Shown: positions 1 through 5,629 of the stretch, piece by piece
Numbering within the stretch: position 1 is the stretch's first letter
Layout of the letters: every line of letters starts with the position of its first letter
From: BTQM01 sp036985875
GTDB taxonomy: Bacteria > Patescibacteriota > Minisyncoccia > Phycocordibacterales > UBA1539
Assembly: GCA_036985875.1 (NCBI GenBank)
Contig: BTQM01000014.1
Location: forward strand, 1-16,963
Length of the DNA stretch: 16,963 nt
Direction of reading: 5' to 3'
Translations under genes and position numbers: made by a program
Notes under the pieces: generated by a model
What the model was told of the DNA's origin: nothing
Database searches by the model: none
Seen by the model: only the letters and a program-made list of their open reading frames with translations

Positions 1-1614
1 CCATGGATCGAAGGTCACATTATCGGAAACACTATTCCCCAATCCACCCGGATTCAGCGTCGCGTTATACGGTCCCGTCGCATCGCCCCACCAGTTGTTG
101 CGAGCGTCTACAGGAACCCCCTGCGCATACACACCCTTGCTTGAGTTGTCGTGGATAGAGTTGTTGGTAAGCAGGGCGGTAGTATCAATGATATAAACTC
201 CGGTAGACTGTGTGTCAATCTCTGAATCAGTTAGCGTAAGTGATCCGCCCTGCTGAAATATACCCGCACCGGCGTTTTCAGTAAGACGGCTATTGTCAAC
301 TGAAATTATACCATCACGACCATACAAAGCACCTTGACAAGTAATACCGCTGCCGCAATTATTGACGAAAGCATATCCTCCGTAGCGAAAGACAGCGTGA
401 GAGATATTTGCTGTGCCTGTAGAGAATACACGTACTTGCGGCCAGTCTCCTAGAGCAGGGGTTGAAGCGGTGCCATCGGCGTTAGTGTCTCCGCCGACGG
501 AGTCATCTTTGAAGGAGGTGAAGTAGACTTTGTCGGTGGCGGTGCCGTTGACTTGGAGGGTGCCGTTGACGAAAATTTGTGCACTTTTTTCTGATTTCAC
601 AATAACACCAGAATCGAGAGTAAGTGTGGCGCCGGAGGCGATGGTGAAATAATTGTCTTTCAGGCGCAATAGCGCGCCATCTTGTATGGTAATACTACCA
701 GTTGCCAAATTTGAAGACGCGGCAATAACGTACGGCATGGGACTTGCTGACCAAATGCCTGGTGCAACAGAACCAGAAAAGAAAAATCCTGAGCCCGCGC
801 CGCTTGAAGAAATATTACCTCCTTGTGAAAATTGCGTACCAGTAGATATACGTACGTCTTCTGCGTTTGATGCAAACGTATTAGTATTTAAGGAAATACT
901 CCCTACCCCCTGCGCATACACACCCTTGCTTGAGTTGTCGTGGATAGAGTTGTTGGTAAGCAGGGCGGTAGTATCAATGATATAAACTCCGGTAGACTGT
1001 GTGTCAATCTCTGAATCAGTTAGCGTAAGTGATCCGCCCTGCTGAAATATACCCGCACCGGCGTTTTCAGTAAGACGGCTATTGTCAACTGAAATTATAC
1101 CATCACGACCATACAAAGCACCTTGACAAGTAATACCGCTGCCGCAATTATTGACGAAAGCATATCCTCCGTAGCGAAAGACAGCGTGAGAGATATTTGC
1201 TGTGCCTGTAGAGAATACACGTACTTGCGGCCAGTCTCCTAGAGCAGGGGTTGAAGCGGTGCCATCGGCGTTAGTGTCTCCGCCGACGGAGTCATCTTTG
1301 AAGGAGGTGAAGTAGACTTTGTCGGTGGCGGTGCCGTTGACTTGGAGGGTGCCGTTGACGAAAATTTGTGCACTTTTTTCTGATTTCACAATAACACCAG
1401 AATCGAGAGTAAGTGTGGCGCCGGAGGCGATGGTGAGGTCGGATGAGACTACATACGGGCTATTCGCCGCTGTCCATGTGGTATCAGTTGAAATGGTGCC
1501 GGAGACAGAGGTCGCGGCGAAAGAGGGCTGCGCGAGGGCGAAGAAGAGTATGAAAACGAAACCGATGAACGAGAGGGGTACGGGCAAATGCCGCCAAGAA
1601 ATATGACGATACAT
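1..1614 (-). CDS. Secreted parallel beta-helix repeat surface protein (3' end beyond the window)
   Basis: The reading frame is open from an ATG at 1614 to the left edge (538 codons, no stop), so the C terminus is missing. Residues 1-33 form a signal peptide: basic start, long hydrophobic core (FIGFVFILFFALA), and an SFA/A signal peptidase I site. The rest is rich in Thr, Ser, Gly, Asn and Ala with short beta-strand-like repeats (for example TIASGATLTLDSGV and GSLTLTDSEIDTQSTGVYI), typical of right-handed parallel beta-helices. Residues 506-538 carry the motif NNWWG..TGPYN..LNPGG....VSDNVTFDPW, which I know from PbH1-type archaeal and bacterial surface proteins. Residues of about 60-236 and 323-499 are identical to each other because of an exact DNA repeat. 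A cell-surface or secreted adhesin or binding protein is likely; a polysaccharide lyase is possible, but no catalytic site is recognised. It follows the pilin gene on the same strand but beyond a terminator, so it is probably transcribed separately. Confidence 0.82.
   Translation of the reverse strand, partial: MYRHISWRHLPVPLSFIGFVFILFFALAQPSFAATSVSGTISTDTTWTAANSPYVVSSDLTIASGATLTLDSGVIVKSEKSAQIFVNGTLQVNGTATDKVYFTSFKDDSVGGDTNADGTASTPALGDWPQVRVFSTGTANISHAVFRYGGYAFVNNCGSGITCQGALYGRDGIISVDNSRLTENAGAGIFQQGGSLTLTDSEIDTQSTGVYIIDTTALLTNNSIHDNSSKGVYAQGVGSISLNTNTFASNAEDVRISTGTQFSQGGNISSSGAGSGFFFSGSVAPGIWSASPMPYVIAASSNLATGSITIQDGALLRLKDNYFTIASGATLTLDSGVIVKSEKSAQIFVNGTLQVNGTATDKVYFTSFKDDSVGGDTNADGTASTPALGDWPQVRVFSTGTANISHAVFRYGGYAFVNNCGSGITCQGALYGRDGIISVDNSRLTENAGAGIFQQGGSLTLTDSEIDTQSTGVYIIDTTALLTNNSIHDNSSKGVYAQGVPVDARNNWWGDATGPYNATLNPGGLGNSVSDNVTFDPW
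116..647 (-). repeat. Perfect 532-bp direct repeat, copy B (C-terminal side)
   Basis: Read base by base, 116-647 is identical to 905-1436. The offset is 789 bp (263 codons), so both copies are translated in the same frame. Identity breaks at 115/904 and at 648/1437. This copy leads into the NNWWG motif region of the beta-helix protein. Confidence 0.95.
905..1436 (-). repeat. Perfect 532-bp direct repeat, copy A (N-terminal side)
   Basis: This is the partner of 116-647. It encodes about 177 residues shortly after the signal peptide. Between the copies lies a unique 257-bp segment (648-904) encoding a different beta-helix stretch (SLNTNTFASNAEDVRISTG). Confidence 0.95.
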
Positions 1615-1738
1615 AGATGATATGTTATTAGATGAATAAATTCTCTTGCTTCTATGATCTTTGCCCGTGATCGTTGGTCATGGTAGCAGAAGGAGAGACG
1701 ACATGTCTATGGGGATAACTTTTTGGCAGTCTCAAACG

Positions 1739-1769
1739 CAAAACCACCCCGTTGGACGGGGTGGTTTTG
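1739..1769 (-). terminator. Rho-independent terminator of the pilin gene
   Basis: A perfect 12-bp stem, CAAAACCACCCC (1739-1750) with GGGGTGGTTTTG (1758-1769), has a 7-nt loop. It begins 30 nt after the pilin stop on the minus strand. The stem carries the flanking A and T tracts itself. It separates the pilin gene from the beta-helix gene. Confidence 0.8.
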
Positions 1770-1799
1770 GAGGTAAATAACCCAGGAATAAATGAAGGA

Positions 1800-2264
1800 T
1801 TATTGACACACGGTAGCCACGGTAGCAGTGTCACCACCGACCGCTGCCGTAGAAGAACTAACTCCTGTATAGTCAACACACCACGTACCACTAGTCTTGA
1901 GTGGCACAGAGATTGCCCAACTCGTCGCTGAACCACCGGTACCAACAAGAGCGTCACCAGACACACATGTCGCAACACCTCCACTTGCACTAGCGGCAGC
2001 TGTTACAGCAGCAGCAATAGTAGTGTCGGCAAACAAACCAACACCACATACACTTGATTCAGTACCGTAGGTATTGTTACCCGCACCATCATAGTACAAT
2101 TCCGCTTGCGCCCTCATGTTCGCGAGGTTTGCCTTGATCGCCGCGTCGGCGCCTTTGCTTCGTGCGGAGTTTAGGCTAGCCAATACCACGGAAGCGAGGA
2201 TACCGATGATCGCGATCACCACGAGAAGCTCGATTAACGTAAAACCTTTTTTTCTATTTATCAT
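1800..2264 (-). CDS. Type IV major pilin-like prepilin
   Basis: This is a 154-residue prepilin with a 7-residue basic leader (MINRKKG), followed by FTLIELLVVIAIIGILAS, the class III signal and N-terminal helix. Prepilin peptidase would cut after Gly7, and Glu+5 (Glu12) is present for subunit docking. The mature domain has four cysteines (73, 100, 129, 153), enough for two disulfides, with a Thr/Ser/Gly/Ala-rich, low-charge C-terminal half. The ATG at 2264 is chosen because it gives the canonical short leader; an upstream in-frame ATG at 2366 would add 34 atypical residues translated through a hairpin. It lies about 540 bp beyond pilC with its own possible promoter and terminator, as expected for a highly expressed subunit. 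The A/T-rich leader has no obvious Shine-Dalgarno. It may be a minor pilin or pseudopilin, but its position beside the assembly genes favours a fibre subunit. Confidence 0.93.
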   Translation of the reverse strand: MINRKKGFTLIELLVVIAIIGILASVVLASLNSARSKGADAAIKANLANMRAQAELYYDGAGNNTYGTESSVCGVGLFADTTIAAAVTAAASASGGVATCVSGDALVGTGGSATSWAISVPLKTSGTWCVDYTGVSSSTAAVGGDTATVATVCQ

Positions 2265-2304
2265 TGTTTTTAACTTTAAATTAATAATTAATAATGTAAT
2301 TTCC

Positions 2305-2374
2305 CCAGCCGAAGGGCTGGAAGACCCGCCTCGTGCCAAAACCAAGCGCCCACCTGATTCGGGCACGAGGCGGG
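2305..2374 (-). repeat. Two hairpins in the pilin 5' leader
   Basis: CCAGCC/GGCTGG (2305-2310 with 2315-2320) lies beside a perfect 13-bp inverted repeat, CCCGCCTCGTGCC (2325-2337) with GGCACGAGGCGGG (2362-2374), which has a 24-nt loop. Both lie between the putative pilin promoter and the pilin ATG, so they should fold in the mRNA leader. They may act as a stability element or attenuator, or be an inserted repeat. Confidence 0.8.
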
Positions 2375-2445
2375 AAATTCTTCGACCTTATTTTTTTAAA
2401 AGCGATTTAACACACTTCACTACCCTTTAGTATAATATATTAAGG

Positions 2446-2475
2446 ATTATAGGGGTAACAGGGGGTTGTGGATAA
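2446..2475 (-). promoter_or_regulatory. Putative pilin promoter
   Basis: On the minus strand there is a perfect TATAAT (-10, 2451-2446) with TTATCC (-35, weak, 2475-2470) at an 18-nt spacing. The start would fall near 2440, giving a leader of about 175 nt with the hairpins described above. The -10 is convincing; the -35 matches only about half of the consensus. Confidence 0.4.
2467..2475 (-). promoter_or_regulatory. DnaA-box-like 9-mer TTATCCACA
   Basis: An exact match to the bacterial DnaA box consensus lies on the minus strand, overlapping the putative -35 of the pilin promoter. A second exact copy is at 10430-10438. Function is inferred only from sequence identity. Confidence 0.35.
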
Positions 2476-2483
2476 CTTTAAAT

Positions 2484-2512
2484 GAATGGGCAAGGCCTGG
2501 CCTTGCCCATTC
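2484..2512. terminator. Perfect 14-bp palindrome with a 1-nt loop
   Basis: GAATGGGCAAGGCC (2484-2497) pairs with GGCCTTGCCCATTC (2499-2512) around a single T. There is no U-tract on either side, so it is not a standard terminator. It lies upstream of the pilin promoter and downstream of pilC, where it could stop or stabilise the 3' end of the pilC transcript. Confidence 0.35.
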
Positions 2513-2596
2513 TCCCCCTTATGGCAGAAGTCGGACGTCTAGACTGCGATTTTGCTTTGGCACCCCATTGAGGCTCCCGCACTTTGAACCAGAAGC

Positions 2597-2791
2597 TCAT
2601 CAGCCTCTGGCTGATGATACGGTCCGAACGAGCATTCTCCCCTCCTCCAACAAAGCGAGGGTTTCTCTTTTGTAAAACATTTCGCAGCCCGAGCGGGCAC
2701 GGTTTCCCGCTGGAAGCGGGAAGAGCGAGGGCGAGAATAGCAAAACTGCCCGCTGGGGCAGTTTATGCGCGTTTTACAAAAGATGAAACCC
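2597..2791. repeat. Nested palindromic element downstream of pilC
   Basis: The outer arms are TCTTTTGTAAAAC (2666-2678) and GTTTTACAAAAGA (2771-2783), a perfect 13-bp inverted repeat. It continues, after one bulged base, as GGGTTTC (2659-2665) with GAAACCC (2785-2791). Inside are TTCCCGCT/AGCGGGAA (2704-2722), AAACTGCCC/GGGCAGTTT (2743-2764) and GCCCG/CGGGC (2687-2698). Outside lies TCATCAGCC/GGCTGATGA (2597-2617). The element starts about 10 nt after the pilC stop. It resembles a small non-coding inserted repeat (MITE-like) or a structured RNA. The hairpin at 2743-2764 may serve as the pilC terminator. Confidence 0.65.
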
Positions 2792-2800
2792 GAGCGCCCT

Positions 2801-4000
2801 CTAAATTCCGCCGGCAAGATTGTAGATAGGCAGAAGCACCGCCGCCAAGACGACCCCGACGCCAAGCCCCAGAAGGACGATCATGGTCGGCTCTATCAAA
2901 CTTATGAGTGTCTCCACTGCGGTATTGACTTCCCTTCTGTAGAACGCGGCGATCTTCTTCAATATATTGCCCAGCTCTCCCGTCTCTTCTCCAACGCGTA
3001 TCATCTGGAGCATCATGTTAGGGATCTCCTCGTGGCCACCAAGCGCTTCCGACATCGGCTCACCCGCTTTTATGCCCTCGGCGGCCTCTTCCAGTATCTT
3101 TCGGTACGTCTCGCTGCCAACTACAGTCGCGGTGATCTCCACCGCGCGCACCATTGAGATGCCGCTCGTCAACATCGTGTACATATTGTCAGAGATCCGC
3201 GCTAGATATAACTTCTGAAAGAGGTTGCCAAAAATGGGGATCGCAAGCGCAAGGCGCGATAAAGATGCCGCTTGCGCACGACGGTACTTCCAGAATCCAA
3301 ATCCCGCGATAATGGCCACCACGAGCGTAAACAGTCCGTAATTGACGAGGAAATCGCTTATGCCAATGATTACCTTTGTATATATGGGAAGTTCCTGCCC
3401 ACTTCCCGTGAGAATATCGGCTATCTTGGGAATAATGAACGTAAACAGCCCGATCATCACGAGTACAAATATGGAAACAACAAACGCGGGATACACCAGT
3501 GCGTTTTTTATCTGCGAGGTAAGCGCATATGACCTATCGAGGTAGTCTGCCAAATATAGGAACGTCTCGGAGAGCTTGCCTGATTCCTCGCCGGAACGCA
3601 CCATATTAACGTAAAAATCCGAAAAGATGTCTGGATGTTTGTAGAGCGCGTCCGATATGGGCATTCCGCTCTGTATGTCGTCGGCAACTTCGGAGAGCTT
3701 CCTCCTTAAAAGCGGGTTTTCCGACTCGGCCGCAAGAAGCTTGAACGCCCGCAGGGCGGGCACATTCGCCTCAAACAGTGTGGCGATCTGCCTTGAGAGT
3801 ATGACGACCTCTTTGTTGGAAACTTTCGTTAGAAATCCGATGTCCATTTCAAAAATGGAGGTCTTTTCGCCGGTGGTAATGGAAACGATCACCAAGTCCC
3901 TCTTCTGCAGAGAGCTTATGGCTACATCTTCAGTGGGCGCGTCAACGGACCCCGTCCGCTCTTCGCCGCTCTTTGTGATTGCTTTGTAGTTAAACAACAT
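2801..4000 (-). CDS. pilC: Type IV pilus inner-membrane platform protein PilC (GspF family)
   Basis: This 399-residue protein has the usual PilC/GspF length and layout: two homologous T2SSF repeats (about residues 66-190 and 268-391). Each contains the family pattern LSRQIATLFEANVPALRAF or SDNMYTMLTSGISMVRAVEI, followed by a RSGEESGKL or RVGEETGEL turn. Three membrane segments lie at about 171-191, 222-238 and 372-394. PilC is the membrane platform on which the PilB and PilT ATPases act to insert or withdraw pilins. The N-terminal MLFNYKAITKSGEERTGSVDA is the typical family opening, which supports the ATG at 4000; no strong Shine-Dalgarno precedes it. It is the last gene of the pilM-pilC run, 27 nt after pilT, and is followed by the palindromic element before the pilin gene. 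Confidence 0.96.
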   Translation of the reverse strand: MLFNYKAITKSGEERTGSVDAPTEDVAISSLQKRDLVIVSITTGEKTSIFEMDIGFLTKVSNKEVVILSRQIATLFEANVPALRAFKLLAAESENPLLRRKLSEVADDIQSGMPISDALYKHPDIFSDFYVNMVRSGEESGKLSETFLYLADYLDRSYALTSQIKNALVYPAFVVSIFVLVMIGLFTFIIPKIADILTGSGQELPIYTKVIIGISDFLVNYGLFTLVVAIIAGFGFWKYRRAQAASLSRLALAIPIFGNLFQKLYLARISDNMYTMLTSGISMVRAVEITATVVGSETYRKILEEAAEGIKAGEPMSEALGGHEEIPNMMLQMIRVGEETGELGNILKKIAAFYRREVNTAVETLISLIEPTMIVLLGLGVGVVLAAVLLPIYNLAGGI

Positions 4001-4027
4001 ATTAGCTTGGTTGGCTTAAGCTAGAAG

Positions 4028-5086
4028 CTATAAAAGTCTTTCCAGCGATTTTGGGTCAAGGGAGTTAGTGTACGCTTTATCGGGTGCGATCTCTCCTTTT
4101 CTTACCAGGTCCGCTAGCGACCTGTTCATGTCAACCATACCGTCCCTTGAACCTGTCTCTATCACCACGTCTATCTCATGCGTCCTCCCCTCTCTAATGA
4201 GGCTGGCAACAGCATTGTTGTTGATCAGGAGCTCATAAGCTGGAATAAGACCGCCCGAGATCCTCGGGACGAGCCTCTGCGAAAATATACCCAACAGTGA
4301 GCTAGCTAACTGCATCCTTATCTGCGACTGCTGTCCTGATGGAAAGGAGTCTATTATTCTGTCGACTGTCTGAGCGGCAGTGTTCGTGTGGAGTGTTGAT
4401 AGCACCAGGTGCCCCGTCTCGGCGGCGGTAACGGCAGCCGACATGGTTTCGGGCCCCCTCATCTCACCCATCATGATCACGTCAACATCCTGCCTAAAAG
4501 AAGACTGGAGCGCGGAATGGAAGTCATTCGTGTTGAGGTGCACTTCCCTCTGGTCCACAATAGAGCGCTCTGGCTTAAATATATATTCTATCGGGTCTTC
4601 TATCGTTACAATGTGCTCCGCACGCTCCTCATTGATGAGCTGGATCATGGAAGCGAGGGTTGTTGATTTCCCCTGCCCCACAGGACCCACCACCAAGAAA
4701 AACCCTTGCTTCTTTCTAGCGAACGTCTCAATGATCGGCGGAAGGTTTAGTTCGGAAATGGTTTTTATCTCATGCGGTATTACACGGAGCGCAATGCCTA
4801 TGCCGTCCTTTTGAAAAAAGGCATTCCCCCTAAAACGCACGCGCGCCTCAAACTCGTAAGAAAAGTCTGCTTCTTTTTTCTCAAAAAACGCCTCTTTGTC
4901 ATGCTCGCCCAAAAGCTCCGTAACAAAACTATCTGTATCCTCCGGCGAGAGTACTGCTTCTTTCATGAGCGGGATCAGATTACCCGCCACCCTTATCGTG
5001 GGATAATGTCCGGCAGAAAGGTGCAGGTCGGATGCACCTTCTTTTAGCGCCACACCTATGAAATTTTCCAATTTTTTGTTATCCAC
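4028..5086 (-). CDS. pilT: Type IV pilus retraction ATPase PilT
   Basis: The 352 residues match the usual PilT length. The Walker A is GPVGQGKST (134-142), the Asp box IEDPIEYIF (163-171), the Walker B DVIMMGEMR (202-210, Glu208) and the His box GHLVLSTLHTN (225-235). The late segment AVASLIREGRTHEI (292-305) corresponds to the AIRNLIREGK-type motif near the C terminus of PilT, which is needed for retraction in other bacteria. The N-terminal part (ASDLHLSAGHYPTIRVAG) is the PilT PAS-like domain. PilT is a cytoplasmic hexamer that depolymerises the pilus. The start is a GTG at 5086; the only stretch upstream before an in-frame stop offers no ATG, so GTG is the best choice. It sits between the response regulator (63 nt upstream) and pilC (27 nt downstream), apparently in one transcript. 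Confidence 0.96.
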   Translation of the reverse strand: MDNKKLENFIGVALKEGASDLHLSAGHYPTIRVAGNLIPLMKEAVLSPEDTDSFVTELLGEHDKEAFFEKKEADFSYEFEARVRFRGNAFFQKDGIGIALRVIPHEIKTISELNLPPIIETFARKKQGFFLVVGPVGQGKSTTLASMIQLINEERAEHIVTIEDPIEYIFKPERSIVDQREVHLNTNDFHSALQSSFRQDVDVIMMGEMRGPETMSAAVTAAETGHLVLSTLHTNTAAQTVDRIIDSFPSGQQSQIRMQLASSLLGIFSQRLVPRISGGLIPAYELLINNNAVASLIREGRTHEIDVVIETGSRDGMVDMNRSLADLVRKGEIAPDKAYTNSLDPKSLERLL

Positions 5087-5149
5087 GGTAGTAATATTAA
5101 ATATGAAAGATTAAAATTCAAAAAGAAGAATTTTTTTATTTTTACATTG

Positions 5150-5584
5150 TCATTCCTGCCTACTGGTAGACAGGTTGATGTTTACTGTTTCATTTTTGCT
5201 ATTGCCGATTATCTCCCGCACCTTCTCAACAACCTCAGAGGGAGTAGCGCTGGCCTTCACGATATACCCGTCAGCTCCCAATGCAGTTCCCTTCTCAATG
5301 TCGGAAGGCTGCCCCAAGTTGGACAATATGATAAGCTTCGCCTCGCCCGAGAGATTCTCTTTTTTTATCCCTTCCAAAAGTTCAAAGCCGTCCATGGTTG
5401 GCATCACGATATCCAACAGTATCGCATCATATGAAACTCCTTCTTTCAACTTGGAAAGTGCGTTCACGCTCCCAGATGCCGCATCAACGTCGAAACCATT
5501 TTCTTTGAACTTGATAACGTACATATCAAGAAGAAACTTGTCGTCATCCACTATAAGAATTTTACGTCTTTTATCCTCCGTCAT
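5150..5584 (-). CDS. CheY-like single-domain response regulator in the pilus cluster
   Basis: The 144 residues consist almost entirely of one receiver domain. The acidic pair is Asp13/Asp14, the phospho-acceptor Asp58 (LLDIVMP), the switch Ser88 (ILSN) and the conserved Lys110 (YIVKA). No DNA-binding or enzymatic output domain follows, so it most likely acts by protein-protein contact, as CheY, PilG and PilH do. Its place between pilB (45 nt upstream) and pilT (63 nt downstream) suggests it tunes the extension/retraction motors; that is inference. No histidine kinase or phosphotransferase is visible in this window. The last residues (LSTSRQE) are encoded by one arm of the palindrome at 5155-5174, which runs to the TGA stop, so the C-terminal tail may have been shaped by a repeat insertion. 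The start is the ATG at 5584. Confidence 0.93.
   Translation of the reverse strand: MTEDKRRKILIVDDDKFLLDMYVIKFKENGFDVDAASGSVNALSKLKEGVSYDAILLDIVMPTMDGFELLEGIKKENLSGEAKLIILSNLGQPSDIEKGTALGADGYIVKASATPSEVVEKVREIIGNSKNETVNINLSTSRQE
5155..5174. repeat. CCTGCCTAC-GTAGACAGG palindrome of the LPTGRQV type
   Basis: The arms CCTGCCTAC (5155-5163) and GTAGACAGG (5166-5174) pair at 8 of 9 positions around a 2-nt loop. Read on the plus strand it encodes LPTGRQV, a peptide signature I recall as recurrent in CPR genomes wherever this palindrome is inserted. Here it overlaps the 3' end of the response regulator gene. Confidence 0.6.
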
Positions 5585-5629
5585 GTACTATTATCGAGTT
5601 TTATCGTATCACAATACCTCAACATATCT

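Larger units (their letters stand above)
2265..2800. other. 536-bp pilC-pilin intergenic region, no convincing gene
   Basis: Several short open frames cross this region on both strands, but none has a ribosome binding site or recognisable protein. Instead it contains at least six palindromes: 2305-2320, 2325-2374, 2484-2512, 2597-2617, 2704-2722 and 2743-2764. It also holds a long-range inverted repeat (2666-2678 with 2771-2783), a possible pilin promoter and a DnaA-box-like 9-mer. The palindromic blocks are clearly more GC-rich than the surrounding A/T-rich spacers. Confidence 0.75.

Noticed and set aside
653..1606. Plus-strand frames over the beta-helix gene
   Set aside because: The minus-strand frame is open over the full 1614 bp with a signal peptide and family motif, which explains the region.
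1..1614. Direct repeats as a CRISPR array
   Set aside because: There are only two copies of 532 bp, in frame inside a coding sequence; there are no short regularly spaced repeats anywhere in the window.
2116..2430. Plus-strand frame opposite the pilin N-terminal helix
   Set aside because: It is the complement of the highly conserved pilin start; strong coding evidence is on the minus strand.
2539..2865. Overlapping open frames on both strands (69-130 codons) over 2466-3157
   Set aside because: They run through palindromes or over the pilC 3' end in other frames, have no ribosome site, and their residue composition is that of GC-rich shadow frames.
5079..5088. TTATCCACG at the pilT start as a regulatory DnaA box
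   Set aside because: It is a one-mismatch match formed by the GTG start and the first pilT codons; such matches are expected by chance several times in a window this long.
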